Shown: one piece after another, positions 31,835 through 39,252 of the stretch
How positions within the stretch are numbered: position 1 is the first letter of the stretch
How the letters are laid out: each line of letters starts with the position of its first letter
Assembly: GCF_011049865.1 (NCBI RefSeq)
Contig: NZ_DRGY01000073.1
Coordinates: 1 to 39,252 of the forward strand
Direction of reading: 5' to 3'
From: Marinobacter antarcticus
GTDB lineage: Bacteria > Pseudomonadota > Gammaproteobacteria > Pseudomonadales > Oleiphilaceae
Length of the DNA: 39,252 nt
Program-made: the position numbers and the translations under genes
The notes under the pieces: generated by a model
Told to the model about the DNA's origin: nothing
Seen by the model: only the letters and a program-made list of their open reading frames with translations
Database searches by the model: none

Positions 31835-33241
31835 GTGTCGTATATAAGATTTCGGAAACACTACCTTCATATTCCTCATCTGGTGCTCGCAGCGCTGGAA
31901 TTTGTTGTTCTATACGCTATTTTTACCTTCCTTGCATCGCTGCTTTCCCTGGCAAACGTCGGTTACCCTTCTGTCGATACAAACATGCTCTCAGCCGGCT
32001 TATTCGCACTGATCCTGAGCGGCGGAACCCTTGCCATGGGCGGCTACCTTGCAATGGTTCATGAAAGCGTGTCGGCCCTGCTTTTTCGTACGCTGGTTGC
32101 CTACTGTTTTGTAGGCGGAATCGCTCTGAAACTGCTCTACCTGGTGCTTCCCTCCGCAAACCCGGGCAGTACAAACCTGTTCTGGGCGGTTATTCTTGCG
32201 TCTGTTATCGTTATTCTTCTTCGTTTGGCATTTCTCCGTATTGTGGATTCAGAGCAGTTGGTGCGCCGGGTGGTAATTCTTGGCGACGGTGATTTTGCGG
32301 CCACCCTGTTTGACGAATACGAGCGCAACATGCGCTCACTGGGAGTGCGCATCATCGGGTGCATTGCAGACAGCTCGAATGGCGCTGTCGGAGCAGATAA
32401 ACTGCTGCCCACGCCCAACGATTTCTATAAATTCTGCCGGCAGAATCGCGTTTCGGAGATTGTGGTTGCCCAACAGGAACGCCGTAGCAGCGAAGGCGGT
32501 TGGCTGCCAGTGCCGGCCCTCATGGAGTGTAAGTTGCGGGGCATTGCGATAACCAATGGCGTCGATTTTTACGAGCGCGAGCTTAAAAAAGCCAAACTGG
32601 ATATGGTTCATCCGTCCTGGATTGTATTTTCCGAGGGTTTCAAACCCTCCAAAACCCGTGACTTTACCAAGCGCTTTCTGGATCTGGTTATCAGCCTCAC
32701 GCTCCTTGCGGTAATGCTTCCCTTTGTCATGCTTACAGCCATTGCGGTGTTCCTGGAAACCGGGCGGCCTATATTGTACAGCCAGACCCGAGTCGGAATG
32801 CTGGGCAAAGAGTTTCGCATTTACAAGTTTCGCAGTATGCGTCAGGACGCTGAAAAAGACGGCAAAGCGCGATGGGCCTCCGCCAACGACAATCGGGTTA
32901 CCCGGGTCGGGGCGTTCATACGGAACACACGTCTGGATGAATTGCCGCAAATCTATAATGTGATCAAAGGCGAAATGAGCATCGTCGGGCCTCGTCCGGA
33001 AAGACCGGAATTTGTCTCGGAGCTCAAAGAAAAAATCCCGTTCTACGACACCCGACATTATGTAAAACCTGGCTTAATGGGCTGGGCACAGCTTAAATAC
33101 CCCTATGGCGCATCGGTTGAGGACGCCCGGGGCAAGCTGGAGTACGATCTTTACTACTCCAAAAATCACAGCCTTTTGATGGATTTTCTGATCATGATCC
33201 AAACCGTGGAAGTAATACTTCTGGGCAAGGGCGTTCGGTAA
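31835..33241 (+). CDS. polyprenyl-phosphate sugar-1-phosphate transferase (XrtA type, TIGR03013)
   Basis: A 468-residue initiating transferase of exopolysaccharide synthesis, which loads a hexose-1-phosphate on undecaprenyl phosphate. Four to five membrane helices lie in about 14-135, then a cytoplasmic Rossmann-like part with VVILGDGDFAATLF (about 147-160). The C-terminal bacterial sugar-transferase domain starts at about 278 (KRFLDLVISLTLL) with YSQTRVGMLGKEFRIYKFRSM and SIVGPRPERPEF. I chose the GTG at 31835, because AAGGA lies nine bases upstream and the first helix follows at the family's position; a GTG at 31811 is the only other choice. Confidence 0.92.
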   Translation: MSYIRFRKHYLHIPHLVLAALEFVVLYAIFTFLASLLSLANVGYPSVDTNMLSAGLFALILSGGTLAMGGYLAMVHESVSALLFRTLVAYCFVGGIALKLLYLVLPSANPGSTNLFWAVILASVIVILLRLAFLRIVDSEQLVRRVVILGDGDFAATLFDEYERNMRSLGVRIIGCIADSSNGAVGADKLLPTPNDFYKFCRQNRVSEIVVAQQERRSSEGGWLPVPALMECKLRGIAITNGVDFYERELKKAKLDMVHPSWIVFSEGFKPSKTRDFTKRFLDLVISLTLLAVMLPFVMLTAIAVFLETGRPILYSQTRVGMLGKEFRIYKFRSMRQDAEKDGKARWASANDNRVTRVGAFIRNTRLDELPQIYNVIKGEMSIVGPRPERPEFVSELKEKIPFYDTRHYVKPGLMGWAQLKYPYGASVEDARGKLEYDLYYSKNHSLLMDFLIMIQTVEVILLGKGVR

Positions 33242-33279
33242 AAAAACTGGCGAGAACAACTAGGATCTGGAGAGCGTTT

Positions 33280-33918
33280 ATGACTATTTGCACACTGATG
33301 CGAGCGAGCTTAATTGCAATGTTGGGGCTGTTTGTTACGGCCTGTTCCGGTCTGCCATCCTCCGCAGAAATGCCGCCGGCATCCGAGCGGGAGGTTGTGC
33401 CTTATGAAATTGGCGTGGGCGATACCGTTGCGGTCAGCGTATGGCGCAACCCCGAACTGGGCCAATCTATTGTGGTTCGTCCTGATGGTTTTATCTCCCT
33501 TCCCCTGGTGGGAGATGTCAAAGCCGAAGGTAAAATGCCAGAAGAGTTGGCCTCCGAAATCAGTGACACTCTGGGCGAGTACATTCGCAATCCGGAAGTG
33601 ACGGTGATGGTGACCAACCCCATGAGTAAAGAGTTCCGCAACCGTATCCGGGTGACGGGGCAGGTCGCGTCGCCGCAATCAGTTGCCTTTCAGCCCGGCA
33701 TGACCGTGCTGGACGTTGTACTCATGGCCGGCGGCGTTACCGATTTTGCTGCGGACGGACGTGCCGTTCTGCACCGCCAGGTTGAGGGTGAGTACCAAAG
33801 CTTCGGGCTGGACCTCAGGGCCATTCTTACGGATGGCGACATGCGCACCAACCACAGTCTGCAACCTGGTGACGTAATCAGCGTGCCGCGCAAGCAATTG
33901 TTCCGGGGCGAGCTCTGA
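33280..33918 (+). CDS. XrtA-associated polysaccharide export lipoprotein (Wza-like)
   Basis: A 212-residue outer-membrane or periplasmic lipoprotein of the polysaccharide export family. The signal peptide ends in the lipobox VTAC (C22), followed by a flexible serine/proline stretch. The export domain starts EIGVGDTVAVSVWRNPELG (about 43-61), followed by PLVGDVKAEG and, further on, an SLBB domain with VTGQVASPQSVAFQPGMTVLDVVLMAGG (read in two parts, about 125-152). It is much shorter than E. coli Wza (379 residues), as usual for the XrtA-type exporters. GGAG precedes the ATG. Its stop overlaps the next gene's start. Confidence 0.9.
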   Translation: MTICTLMRASLIAMLGLFVTACSGLPSSAEMPPASEREVVPYEIGVGDTVAVSVWRNPELGQSIVVRPDGFISLPLVGDVKAEGKMPEELASEISDTLGEYIRNPEVTVMVTNPMSKEFRNRIRVTGQVASPQSVAFQPGMTVLDVVLMAGGVTDFAADGRAVLHRQVEGEYQSFGLDLRAILTDGDMRTNHSLQPGDVISVPRKQLFRGEL

Positions 33919-35501
33919 TGGATATGCAGTTCCTGATTGATATCCTCCGTGCGGTGAAGCTTGAACTTTACCGGCACAGGTTGGCAGCAGTGATCATTTT
34001 TATGACCGTAACCCTCGGAGTTTTAGCGCTGGGTTACGTAGTGCCGAAAAGCTACACCTCCAAGGCTCTTTTGTACGCAGATCCATCCAATATTCTTCAG
34101 CCTCTGCTTAAAGGCAAGGCGGAGATGACTCAGCTCGGTCGCACCAACGAAACCCGGGAGATGATTCGAAGCCGGTCTTTTCTGGAGCAGGTTGCTCTGG
34201 ATACCGGAATGATCAAAAGCTCTGCACCGGATGCTGTTCGTAACGAAAAGATTGACAGCCTGCGCAAACAGGTAGCGATACGGGAACCAAACCCGAACTT
34301 TCTTGAGATTGCCTACACCAGTGGAAGCCCGGATGAGTCCTTCCAGGTTCTCAGCTCGGTATTGAACCGCTTTGTGGAACGTTCGGGGCGTAAAAAGCGC
34401 TCCGAGAGCCAGGGCGCGTTCGAGTTCATTGATTCCCAGGTTAAAACCTACCAGCGCCAGCTTGAAGAGGCTGAGCAACGTTTGAAGGAATTCAAGCTGG
34501 GCAATCAGGATGGCACCGAGGGTAGCGCCCTTTCCAGAATCGAAGGCCTTCGCCGGGACATTGAAAACCTCAAGCTGGAAATCCAGCAAACCGAATCCCA
34601 GATTCAGATGACCGGTTCCCAACTTGAGGATGAGCAGCCAGTAAGGCGCATAAAAGTTGACGCGGGCAAATCCTCAGCCGAACGGCGACTGGCGAATCTT
34701 TACCAGGAGCTGGACTCACTGCTTCTTCGTTACCATGAACGCCACCCGGATGTCGTCAGCGCCAAGAGTCAGATTGCAGACCTGAAAAAACAAATTGCCA
34801 CACAGACCGACGACGACCGGGACGGGGGCGTTACCGAGGTGATGGAGAACCCGGCTTATGAAAACCTGAAAATCCAGCTCTCCGACGCCAAAACACGCCT
34901 GACCGTGCATAAAAATCGACTGGAGTCACTGAAGAAACTTCTTGAGGAAGCATTCAGTCGGTCCCAACGGGTTGCCGAAAACCAGGCTGAACTGTCGGAT
35001 CTGACCCGCGACTACGATGTTACCCGAGGCGTATACGAAGACATGCTTCAAAGCCGGGAACAAGCCCGGCTATCCATGACCCTGGACGTTCAGGGCGAGG
35101 GCGTAAGCTTCAAAATCCAGGAGCCGGCCTCATACCCCACCCATTGGGACGGCCTGCAGCTCTACCAGGTTGGCCTCGCTGGGCCTTTCCTGGGCAGTGC
35201 CATGGTGCTGGGCCTGCTAACCATGCTGGTCATGTTAGATCAGCGCGTGCGTTCACCCCGTGCGCTGCAACTGGCGCTGCCGGAAAGTATCCCGGTGTTG
35301 ACCACCATTCCCCACTACCGCAGCACCTGGAAAGACCGCATGCTGCGCAAGGATGTGCTCGCGATTCTGATTGTGCTGGCGACTTTCATGACGGCTTATT
35401 TTGCGTTTCTGATTTTCGGAATCATGGGCATCACTGTGGAATACCTGATCAACATGGCCGGGGAATTAACCGGGCTTGGGCTTGAAGAAGGGAGCAATTG
35501 A
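33918..35501 (+). CDS. XrtA-type polysaccharide chain-length determinant
   Basis: A 527-residue inner-membrane protein of the Wzz/GumC type that sets polymer length and contacts the exporter. The first membrane helix is at about 23-42, the N-terminal Wzz domain about 45-150, followed by long coiled-coil helices (about 165-245 and 310-375, rich in Q, E, K and R). The GNVR-like segment and a second helix lie at about 425-448, with a further hydrophobic stretch about 485-508. Its ATG at 33918 is inside the TGA of the exporter (TGATG). The protein carries no kinase domain; the next gene takes that place. Confidence 0.9.
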   Translation: MDMQFLIDILRAVKLELYRHRLAAVIIFMTVTLGVLALGYVVPKSYTSKALLYADPSNILQPLLKGKAEMTQLGRTNETREMIRSRSFLEQVALDTGMIKSSAPDAVRNEKIDSLRKQVAIREPNPNFLEIAYTSGSPDESFQVLSSVLNRFVERSGRKKRSESQGAFEFIDSQVKTYQRQLEEAEQRLKEFKLGNQDGTEGSALSRIEGLRRDIENLKLEIQQTESQIQMTGSQLEDEQPVRRIKVDAGKSSAERRLANLYQELDSLLLRYHERHPDVVSAKSQIADLKKQIATQTDDDRDGGVTEVMENPAYENLKIQLSDAKTRLTVHKNRLESLKKLLEEAFSRSQRVAENQAELSDLTRDYDVTRGVYEDMLQSREQARLSMTLDVQGEGVSFKIQEPASYPTHWDGLQLYQVGLAGPFLGSAMVLGLLTMLVMLDQRVRSPRALQLALPESIPVLTTIPHYRSTWKDRMLRKDVLAILIVLATFMTAYFAFLIFGIMGITVEYLINMAGELTGLGLEEGSN

Positions 35502-36364
35502 TGGACGACAACAAACTCTACAATGCGCTTCTGAAAAGCCAGGATGAACGCCGCGACCGGGGCGAGGCAAAGTCCGAAGAGAATTTTCGTAAAGAACGCC
35601 CCTACGCGGGCATTGAGCGCAATAAGCCTACCATGAATCGTTTGGAGGCTGATGGCCGTCGATACCCGCCAACGCTTTACGATTCGTCGGTGTCCCTTGC
35701 GCTGATCGGCAATCCTACCCCCTGGAGCCGTGAACAGTTACGGGAGCGGAAAATAATCTATTCCGGCATGGCAGACAAGGAAGTAATGGACGCTTATCGT
35801 GAGCTTCGCATCCAGCTCCGTAATCGCGCCGGGGAAGGCAATTTCACGGTGATGTTCAGCAGCCTCGGCAATAATTCTGGCGGACTTTTAACCGCTTATA
35901 ACCTCGCGGCCTCCTTTGCTCTGGATTCCCACACATCCGCACTGCTTGTGGATTGCGATACCCATAACAACGAGCTGGCTGGGCTGGTTTCCTGCCGGAT
36001 GAACGCCGGTGTTACGGATTTTGTGGGCGACCGGTCGATGGATATCAAATCGATTCTCTACCCCAGTGGTGTTGAACGCCTCTCAGTCATACCGGCAGGT
36101 ACCCAGGCATCTTCTGCGGTTGAGTTGTTTTCATCCGTGCGTATGCGGGAGTTGATTACAGAACTCAAAGCGCGTTATCCGGATCGGTGCATTGTGCTGA
36201 ATGCACCGCCCCTGCGTGAAAATACAGAAGCACGAATCCTTGAGCGTTTTGCAGATCAGATCATCTTCGGTGTGCCTTTTGGAGAAGTCACCGGGGAGGT
36301 CATTGCAGATTCCGTGGACACATTCGGGTCTGATAAATTCTCCGGCCTGATTTTTCAGGAGTAG
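35501..36364 (+). CDS. CpsD/CapB-like tyrosine-kinase homologue with degenerate ATP site
   Basis: The 287-residue protein aligns by order and position with the separate BY-kinase partner of the chain-length protein. The conserved lead-in EVMDAYRELRIQLR (about 95-108), the Walker A-prime strand LLVDCDTHNNELAG (148-161) and the NAPPLRE Walker B region (234-240) are present. Walker A, expected as GEGKSTTA-like, reads SLGNNSGGLLTA (121-132): there is no lysine. Walker B aspartate is replaced by N (VLNAPP). No tyrosine cluster closes the C-terminus. It is probably not an ATP-hydrolysing kinase. The ATG at 35501 overlaps the previous stop. Confidence 0.82.
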   Translation: MDDNKLYNALLKSQDERRDRGEAKSEENFRKERPYAGIERNKPTMNRLEADGRRYPPTLYDSSVSLALIGNPTPWSREQLRERKIIYSGMADKEVMDAYRELRIQLRNRAGEGNFTVMFSSLGNNSGGLLTAYNLAASFALDSHTSALLVDCDTHNNELAGLVSCRMNAGVTDFVGDRSMDIKSILYPSGVERLSVIPAGTQASSAVELFSSVRMRELITELKARYPDRCIVLNAPPLRENTEARILERFADQIIFGVPFGEVTGEVIADSVDTFGSDKFSGLIFQE

Positions 36365-36367
36365 CCC

Positions 36368-37732
36368 ATGGAACCCACAGCAGGAAACTCAAGCAAATAC
36401 AGCCTTCATGTAGGTCCGGGGTTCGTGGGTGCTTTGTGTTTAGCCTGGTCTTGTGTGGCAACAGCTCAAGGCCTTAGCGATAATATCAGCAGCCTGTCTG
36501 GTTCGGCCTCGGTGTTTACCGGTATCACTCACACTCGAACGGACCTGGGAGAGTCAACCGACACCAACACAAAGCCCGGTGTTGGTGTGTCCGGGCAGGT
36601 AGGCGGTCAACTTGAAAGCGGCGCCAATGCGCTTGTGTTGCAATACGGCGGCACGCTTCAAACCCCGCAGGACACCCTTCGCAATCGTCAAGCGAGCAAC
36701 ACCTCGGTCACCGGCGCCTCCCGCTATACATACTTTGATCCCAATAGTCGCATTGACTTCAATCTGGGCCACACAATCAGTTCCGTGCGTAACAACACGG
36801 GTTTCGCTGTAAATTCTTCCCGCTACAATACCCGCAATAGCTTGAATGCGGGAGCCGGGTTGAATTTCTATCCGGGCGATTTATCCACCGTGCGGTTTTT
36901 TGGCCAGGCCGGCCGCAGCTTTACTAGCGGAGTTCTCAAAAATCAGCAATCTTACACCGTTGGCAGCGAGCTTTCTCGAAGGTTGAGCGAGCGCTCCACG
37001 GGTGGTCTTAACCTTAGCCGTAGCTGGTCTGACAAGCGTAATACAAACCTCACGATCGATACCGCGCAGTTGGTCTACAGCCTGCAAACGGAGAGCGGGT
37101 CTTTCAGGATAGGGGCGGGGGGAAGCCGGGCAGAAACAGAATACAATGACGGAACCACTAGCAAAAACGACGCGGTAACGGGTTTTGCAGAGCGAGCCTG
37201 GGTAACGTCCAATTGGCGTACATCGGTGAAATACGATCGCCGCTTGTCAGACAGCGCCACAGATCTCTCCCTGAACCTGCCGCCGGTTTTTTCATTTTTG
37301 CCACAATCAGTTCGGTTGCGGGATCTGGTGCTTAGAGATTCACTGTCTCTGACCCACAATACCCAACTCGTGTGCGATGCCTGCATTTTGGGCTTTTACG
37401 TACAAGGTGCACAGCTCGAATCACAGAATTCCGGCACCACAACATACCAATACCGCGCCAGCGCCAATTTCGGTTTTCAGCTTACGTCGCTGCAGCGTCT
37501 TGATTTTCGGTACACATGGGCAGGCGATTCGAATGAAAATGCCAGCGGGAATAATGATCAGATTCATCGCTTAAAAGCGAGTTGGACCCGACAGATCGCA
37601 GAAAACACAACGTTCGGCGTTGAGTTCAATCAGGCGTATCTGCGCTCGAAGTCCATCAGGAATGATAAGGATCAGTTTGAGGTGCGCCTCGTGTTGAGCC
37701 GCGGGTTTTCACTGGCGGAGGTCGGGAGGTAG
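36368..37732 (+). CDS. XrtA-associated outer-membrane barrel protein (TIGR03016-like)
   Basis: A 454-residue exported protein. A hydrophobic stretch (GFVGALCLAWSCVATAQG, about 18-35) acts as signal peptide; the N-terminal 15 residues before it are long and polar. The mature part is a run of strands with alternating residues (SASVFTGITHTRTDL; NSRIDFNLGHTISSV; RLDFRYTWAGDSNENASGN), typical of large outer-membrane barrels of exopolysaccharide loci. The segment CDACILGFY (about 336-344) holds a CxxC pair, uncommon in barrels. It is close to the kinase-like gene (3-base gap) and overlaps the start of the next gene. The export pore role is inference. Confidence 0.8.
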   Translation: MEPTAGNSSKYSLHVGPGFVGALCLAWSCVATAQGLSDNISSLSGSASVFTGITHTRTDLGESTDTNTKPGVGVSGQVGGQLESGANALVLQYGGTLQTPQDTLRNRQASNTSVTGASRYTYFDPNSRIDFNLGHTISSVRNNTGFAVNSSRYNTRNSLNAGAGLNFYPGDLSTVRFFGQAGRSFTSGVLKNQQSYTVGSELSRRLSERSTGGLNLSRSWSDKRNTNLTIDTAQLVYSLQTESGSFRIGAGGSRAETEYNDGTTSKNDAVTGFAERAWVTSNWRTSVKYDRRLSDSATDLSLNLPPVFSFLPQSVRLRDLVLRDSLSLTHNTQLVCDACILGFYVQGAQLESQNSGTTTYQYRASANFGFQLTSLQRLDFRYTWAGDSNENASGNNDQIHRLKASWTRQIAENTTFGVEFNQAYLRSKSIRNDKDQFEVRLVLSRGFSLAEVGR

Positions 37733-39051
37733 TGACTACAGCGTCACCCAAACAGCAACTGGATGAACTTAAAGCCCTCAAAGGAAGCCTTAGCCGTCAG
37801 ATCGGCCAGGCCAAGAAAGCAGGAGAAGAACCGGAAACCCTGATCCACCGGTTGAAAGCGGTGTCTGATGAGCTCAAAGCGGTTCAAAAAGCCCAGAAAA
37901 GCCAGTTAAACAAGGCGGAAAATACACAGACATCATCGGAACCACCGTTCCCGGATATCGCCCGTGCTTCCGCTGTCGCAAACCCGATTCAGAATCTCTC
38001 GTCCAAACCCGTTCACCATCTGGTAGCAGTAGTTCGGGGATCAGAAGCAGAAGCTGGGTGGGATCGATTTGTGAAAAATCACCCAGCCGCAACACCCTAC
38101 CATTTTATCAACATCCGCCGTTTTATTGAGCAAACGTATGGGCACACTACCCATTACTGTTATGCATTATCGGCGGATGGAGAAATACTGGGAGTTCTGC
38201 CGCTCGTGCAGCTCAGCAGCAAATTGTTTGGAAATTTTGTGGTCTCCGTACCTTATTTTAATTACGGGGGATTGCTGACCAACAGTCAGGAAGCGGCTAC
38301 CAGGCTGGTTGCGGCGGCCAATGAATGGCGACAAAGTATGGGTGCCAGCCATATCGAATTGCGTCATCTTCAGGATAGTGAACTTGAACTGCCGCAACGG
38401 CTTGATAAGGTCACCTTTTTGTTACCCTTGCCGCCAACCACCGAATTGCTTTGGCAGACCTTTCGCCCGAAGCTTCGCGCCCAAATACGCCGTGCTGAGA
38501 GGGAAGATCCGGAATTAATGATTGGCGGTCCGGAGTTGCTTGGCCCGTTCTATGATGTGTTCGCCTGTAACATGAGAGACCTCGGTACCCCCGTTTACGG
38601 CAAAGACTTTTTCCTGAATCTGCTTCAGCATCTGGGCGAATCAGCCCGGCTGGTGGTTGTGAAATTGAATGGAAAACCTGCAGGCTGTGCATTTTTGATG
38701 GGTTATGCAGAGCAAATGGAAATCCCCTGGGCTTCCACGCTGCGAGAGTTCAACACCACCGGCATCAACATGTTCATGTACTGGAAAGTGCTTGAATTCG
38801 CCATATCCCAAGGCTACAAGGTGTTTGATTTCGGCCGTTGCAGTAAAGATTCAGGCACCTACAAATTCAAGGAGCAGTGGGGCGCTCAGCCCATTCCCAT
38901 GCATTGGGATTATTGCTTGCCTCCCGGGGAAAATCTGCCGGAACTGAATCCAAATAATCCGAAATTCAAACTATTGATAGCGGTATGGCAGCGTTTGCCG
39001 GTATGGCTTACACGGCTCATTGGCCCACACATCGTGAAAAGCCTGCCCTGA
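37732..39051 (+). CDS. FemAB-like XrtA-associated acyltransferase with SerRS-like coiled coil
   Basis: A 439-residue protein of the FemAB-like family of exosortase-linked polysaccharide loci (TIGR03019). The double GNAT-like core covers about 100-425, with the sections YHFINIRRFIEQTYGH, SVPYFNYGGLL and, late, DFGRCSKDSGTYKFKEQWG (about 365-383), typical of the family. The first 60 residues are a charged coiled coil (LKGSLSRQIGQAKKAGEEPE) closely resembling the tRNA-binding arm of seryl-tRNA synthetase. The start is GTG 37732, overlapping the preceding TAG; the best ribosome site GGGAGG is only two bases upstream, and no other start lies near. Substrate unknown. Confidence 0.86.
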   Translation: MTTASPKQQLDELKALKGSLSRQIGQAKKAGEEPETLIHRLKAVSDELKAVQKAQKSQLNKAENTQTSSEPPFPDIARASAVANPIQNLSSKPVHHLVAVVRGSEAEAGWDRFVKNHPAATPYHFINIRRFIEQTYGHTTHYCYALSADGEILGVLPLVQLSSKLFGNFVVSVPYFNYGGLLTNSQEAATRLVAAANEWRQSMGASHIELRHLQDSELELPQRLDKVTFLLPLPPTTELLWQTFRPKLRAQIRRAEREDPELMIGGPELLGPFYDVFACNMRDLGTPVYGKDFFLNLLQHLGESARLVVVKLNGKPAGCAFLMGYAEQMEIPWASTLREFNTTGINMFMYWKVLEFAISQGYKVFDFGRCSKDSGTYKFKEQWGAQPIPMHWDYCLPPGENLPELNPNNPKFKLLIAVWQRLPVWLTRLIGPHIVKSLP

Positions 39052-39052
39052 T

Positions 39053-39252
39053 ATGAGCCTCTTTCAAACCGACTCATGGCAAAGCGCCTGGTGGGATACC
39101 TGGGGGGTGGAAAACGGGTTGAAACTGGCAAGAAGCTGGGGTGATGGCAAGTCAGGCATCTACACGTCAACATACCGCCTAAAAGGCTTTCTACCCGTTC
39201 GTTCTGTTGAGCTCGTTGGCAGCAGTTACCGAAAAATACGGTCTACCAGAAC
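39053..39252 (+). CDS. GNAT / CelD (BioF2)-like acetyltransferase, 5' part
   Basis: The ATG at 39053 lies one base after the preceding stop, and the frame stays open to the window end (66 codons). The start MSLFQTDSWQSAWWDTWG is typical of BioF2/CelD-like acetyltransferases, which often lie in exopolysaccharide loci and begin with FxSxxWxxxW. The rest runs off the window, so the catalytic region is not seen. Confidence is moderate because only 66 residues are available. Confidence 0.6.
   Translation, partial: MSLFQTDSWQSAWWDTWGVENGLKLARSWGDGKSGIYTSTYRLKGFLPVRSVELVGSSYRKIRSTR

Noticed and set aside
32336..33058. 240-residue frame on the minus strand
   Set aside because: Antisense shadow of the sugar transferase gene.

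Overview
The window looks like a chromosome segment of a marine gammaproteobacterium close to Marinobacter. This rests on gene content and order, not on a database match. The order nadA, bepA-like M48 peptidase, tusA-like, perM-like, dapA, bamC, purC is the one I know from Pseudomonas (around PA1004-PA1013). The accessory genes (TIGR04219 barrel, opgG-opgH-opgD, prpBC-acnD-prpF-prpD, an XrtA/PEP-CTERM type exopolysaccharide locus) fit Marinobacter and relatives.

Layout. (1) 1-228: the 3' end of a group II intron, with the last 51 codons of its reverse transcriptase/maturase, domain V, and domain VI with its branch-point A. It ends just before the nadA promoter. (2) 295-9118: housekeeping genes for NAD (nadA), outer-membrane quality control (bepA, bamC), sulfur transfer (tusA family), lysine/peptidoglycan (dapA) and purines (purC), then a TIGR04219 barrel protein and a UDP-glucuronate 4-epimerase-like enzyme. 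(3) 9120-11851, mostly minus strand: glutaredoxin-like protein, cation diffusion facilitator, tRNA-Val(GAC), EamA transporter. (4) 11915-13404, minus strand: galU, followed by what looks like a frameshifted gene and a rho-independent terminator. (5) 13701-20552: an osmoregulated periplasmic glucan locus with a POTRA-less TpsB-like barrel, opgG, an unrecognised 89-aa gene, opgH and opgD. (6) 20569-28763: the 2-methylcitrate cycle for propionate, headed by a GntR/FCD regulator with clear operator-like palindromes. (7) 28772-29406: a VapBC toxin-antitoxin pair. (8) 29522-39252: an exopolysaccharide locus of the XrtA-associated type, with an ATPase and deacetylase on the minus strand, and a polyprenyl-phosphate sugar transferase, export lipoprotein, chain-length protein, kinase-like protein, outer-membrane barrel, FemAB-like and GNAT-like proteins on the plus strand. 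The last gene runs off the window and the exosortase itself is not seen.

How it fits together. Much of the right-hand three quarters concerns sugar polymers of the envelope. GalU would supply UDP-glucose for OpgH and for the exopolysaccharide. The epimerase could supply UDP-galacturonate.

The points most worth a second look are: the POTRA-less barrel and the 89-aa gene in the glucan locus; the kinase-like exopolysaccharide protein that has lost its Walker A lysine; the seryl-tRNA-synthetase-like coiled coil on the FemAB-like protein; the paired operators in front of the prp regulator; and the decayed gene behind galU.
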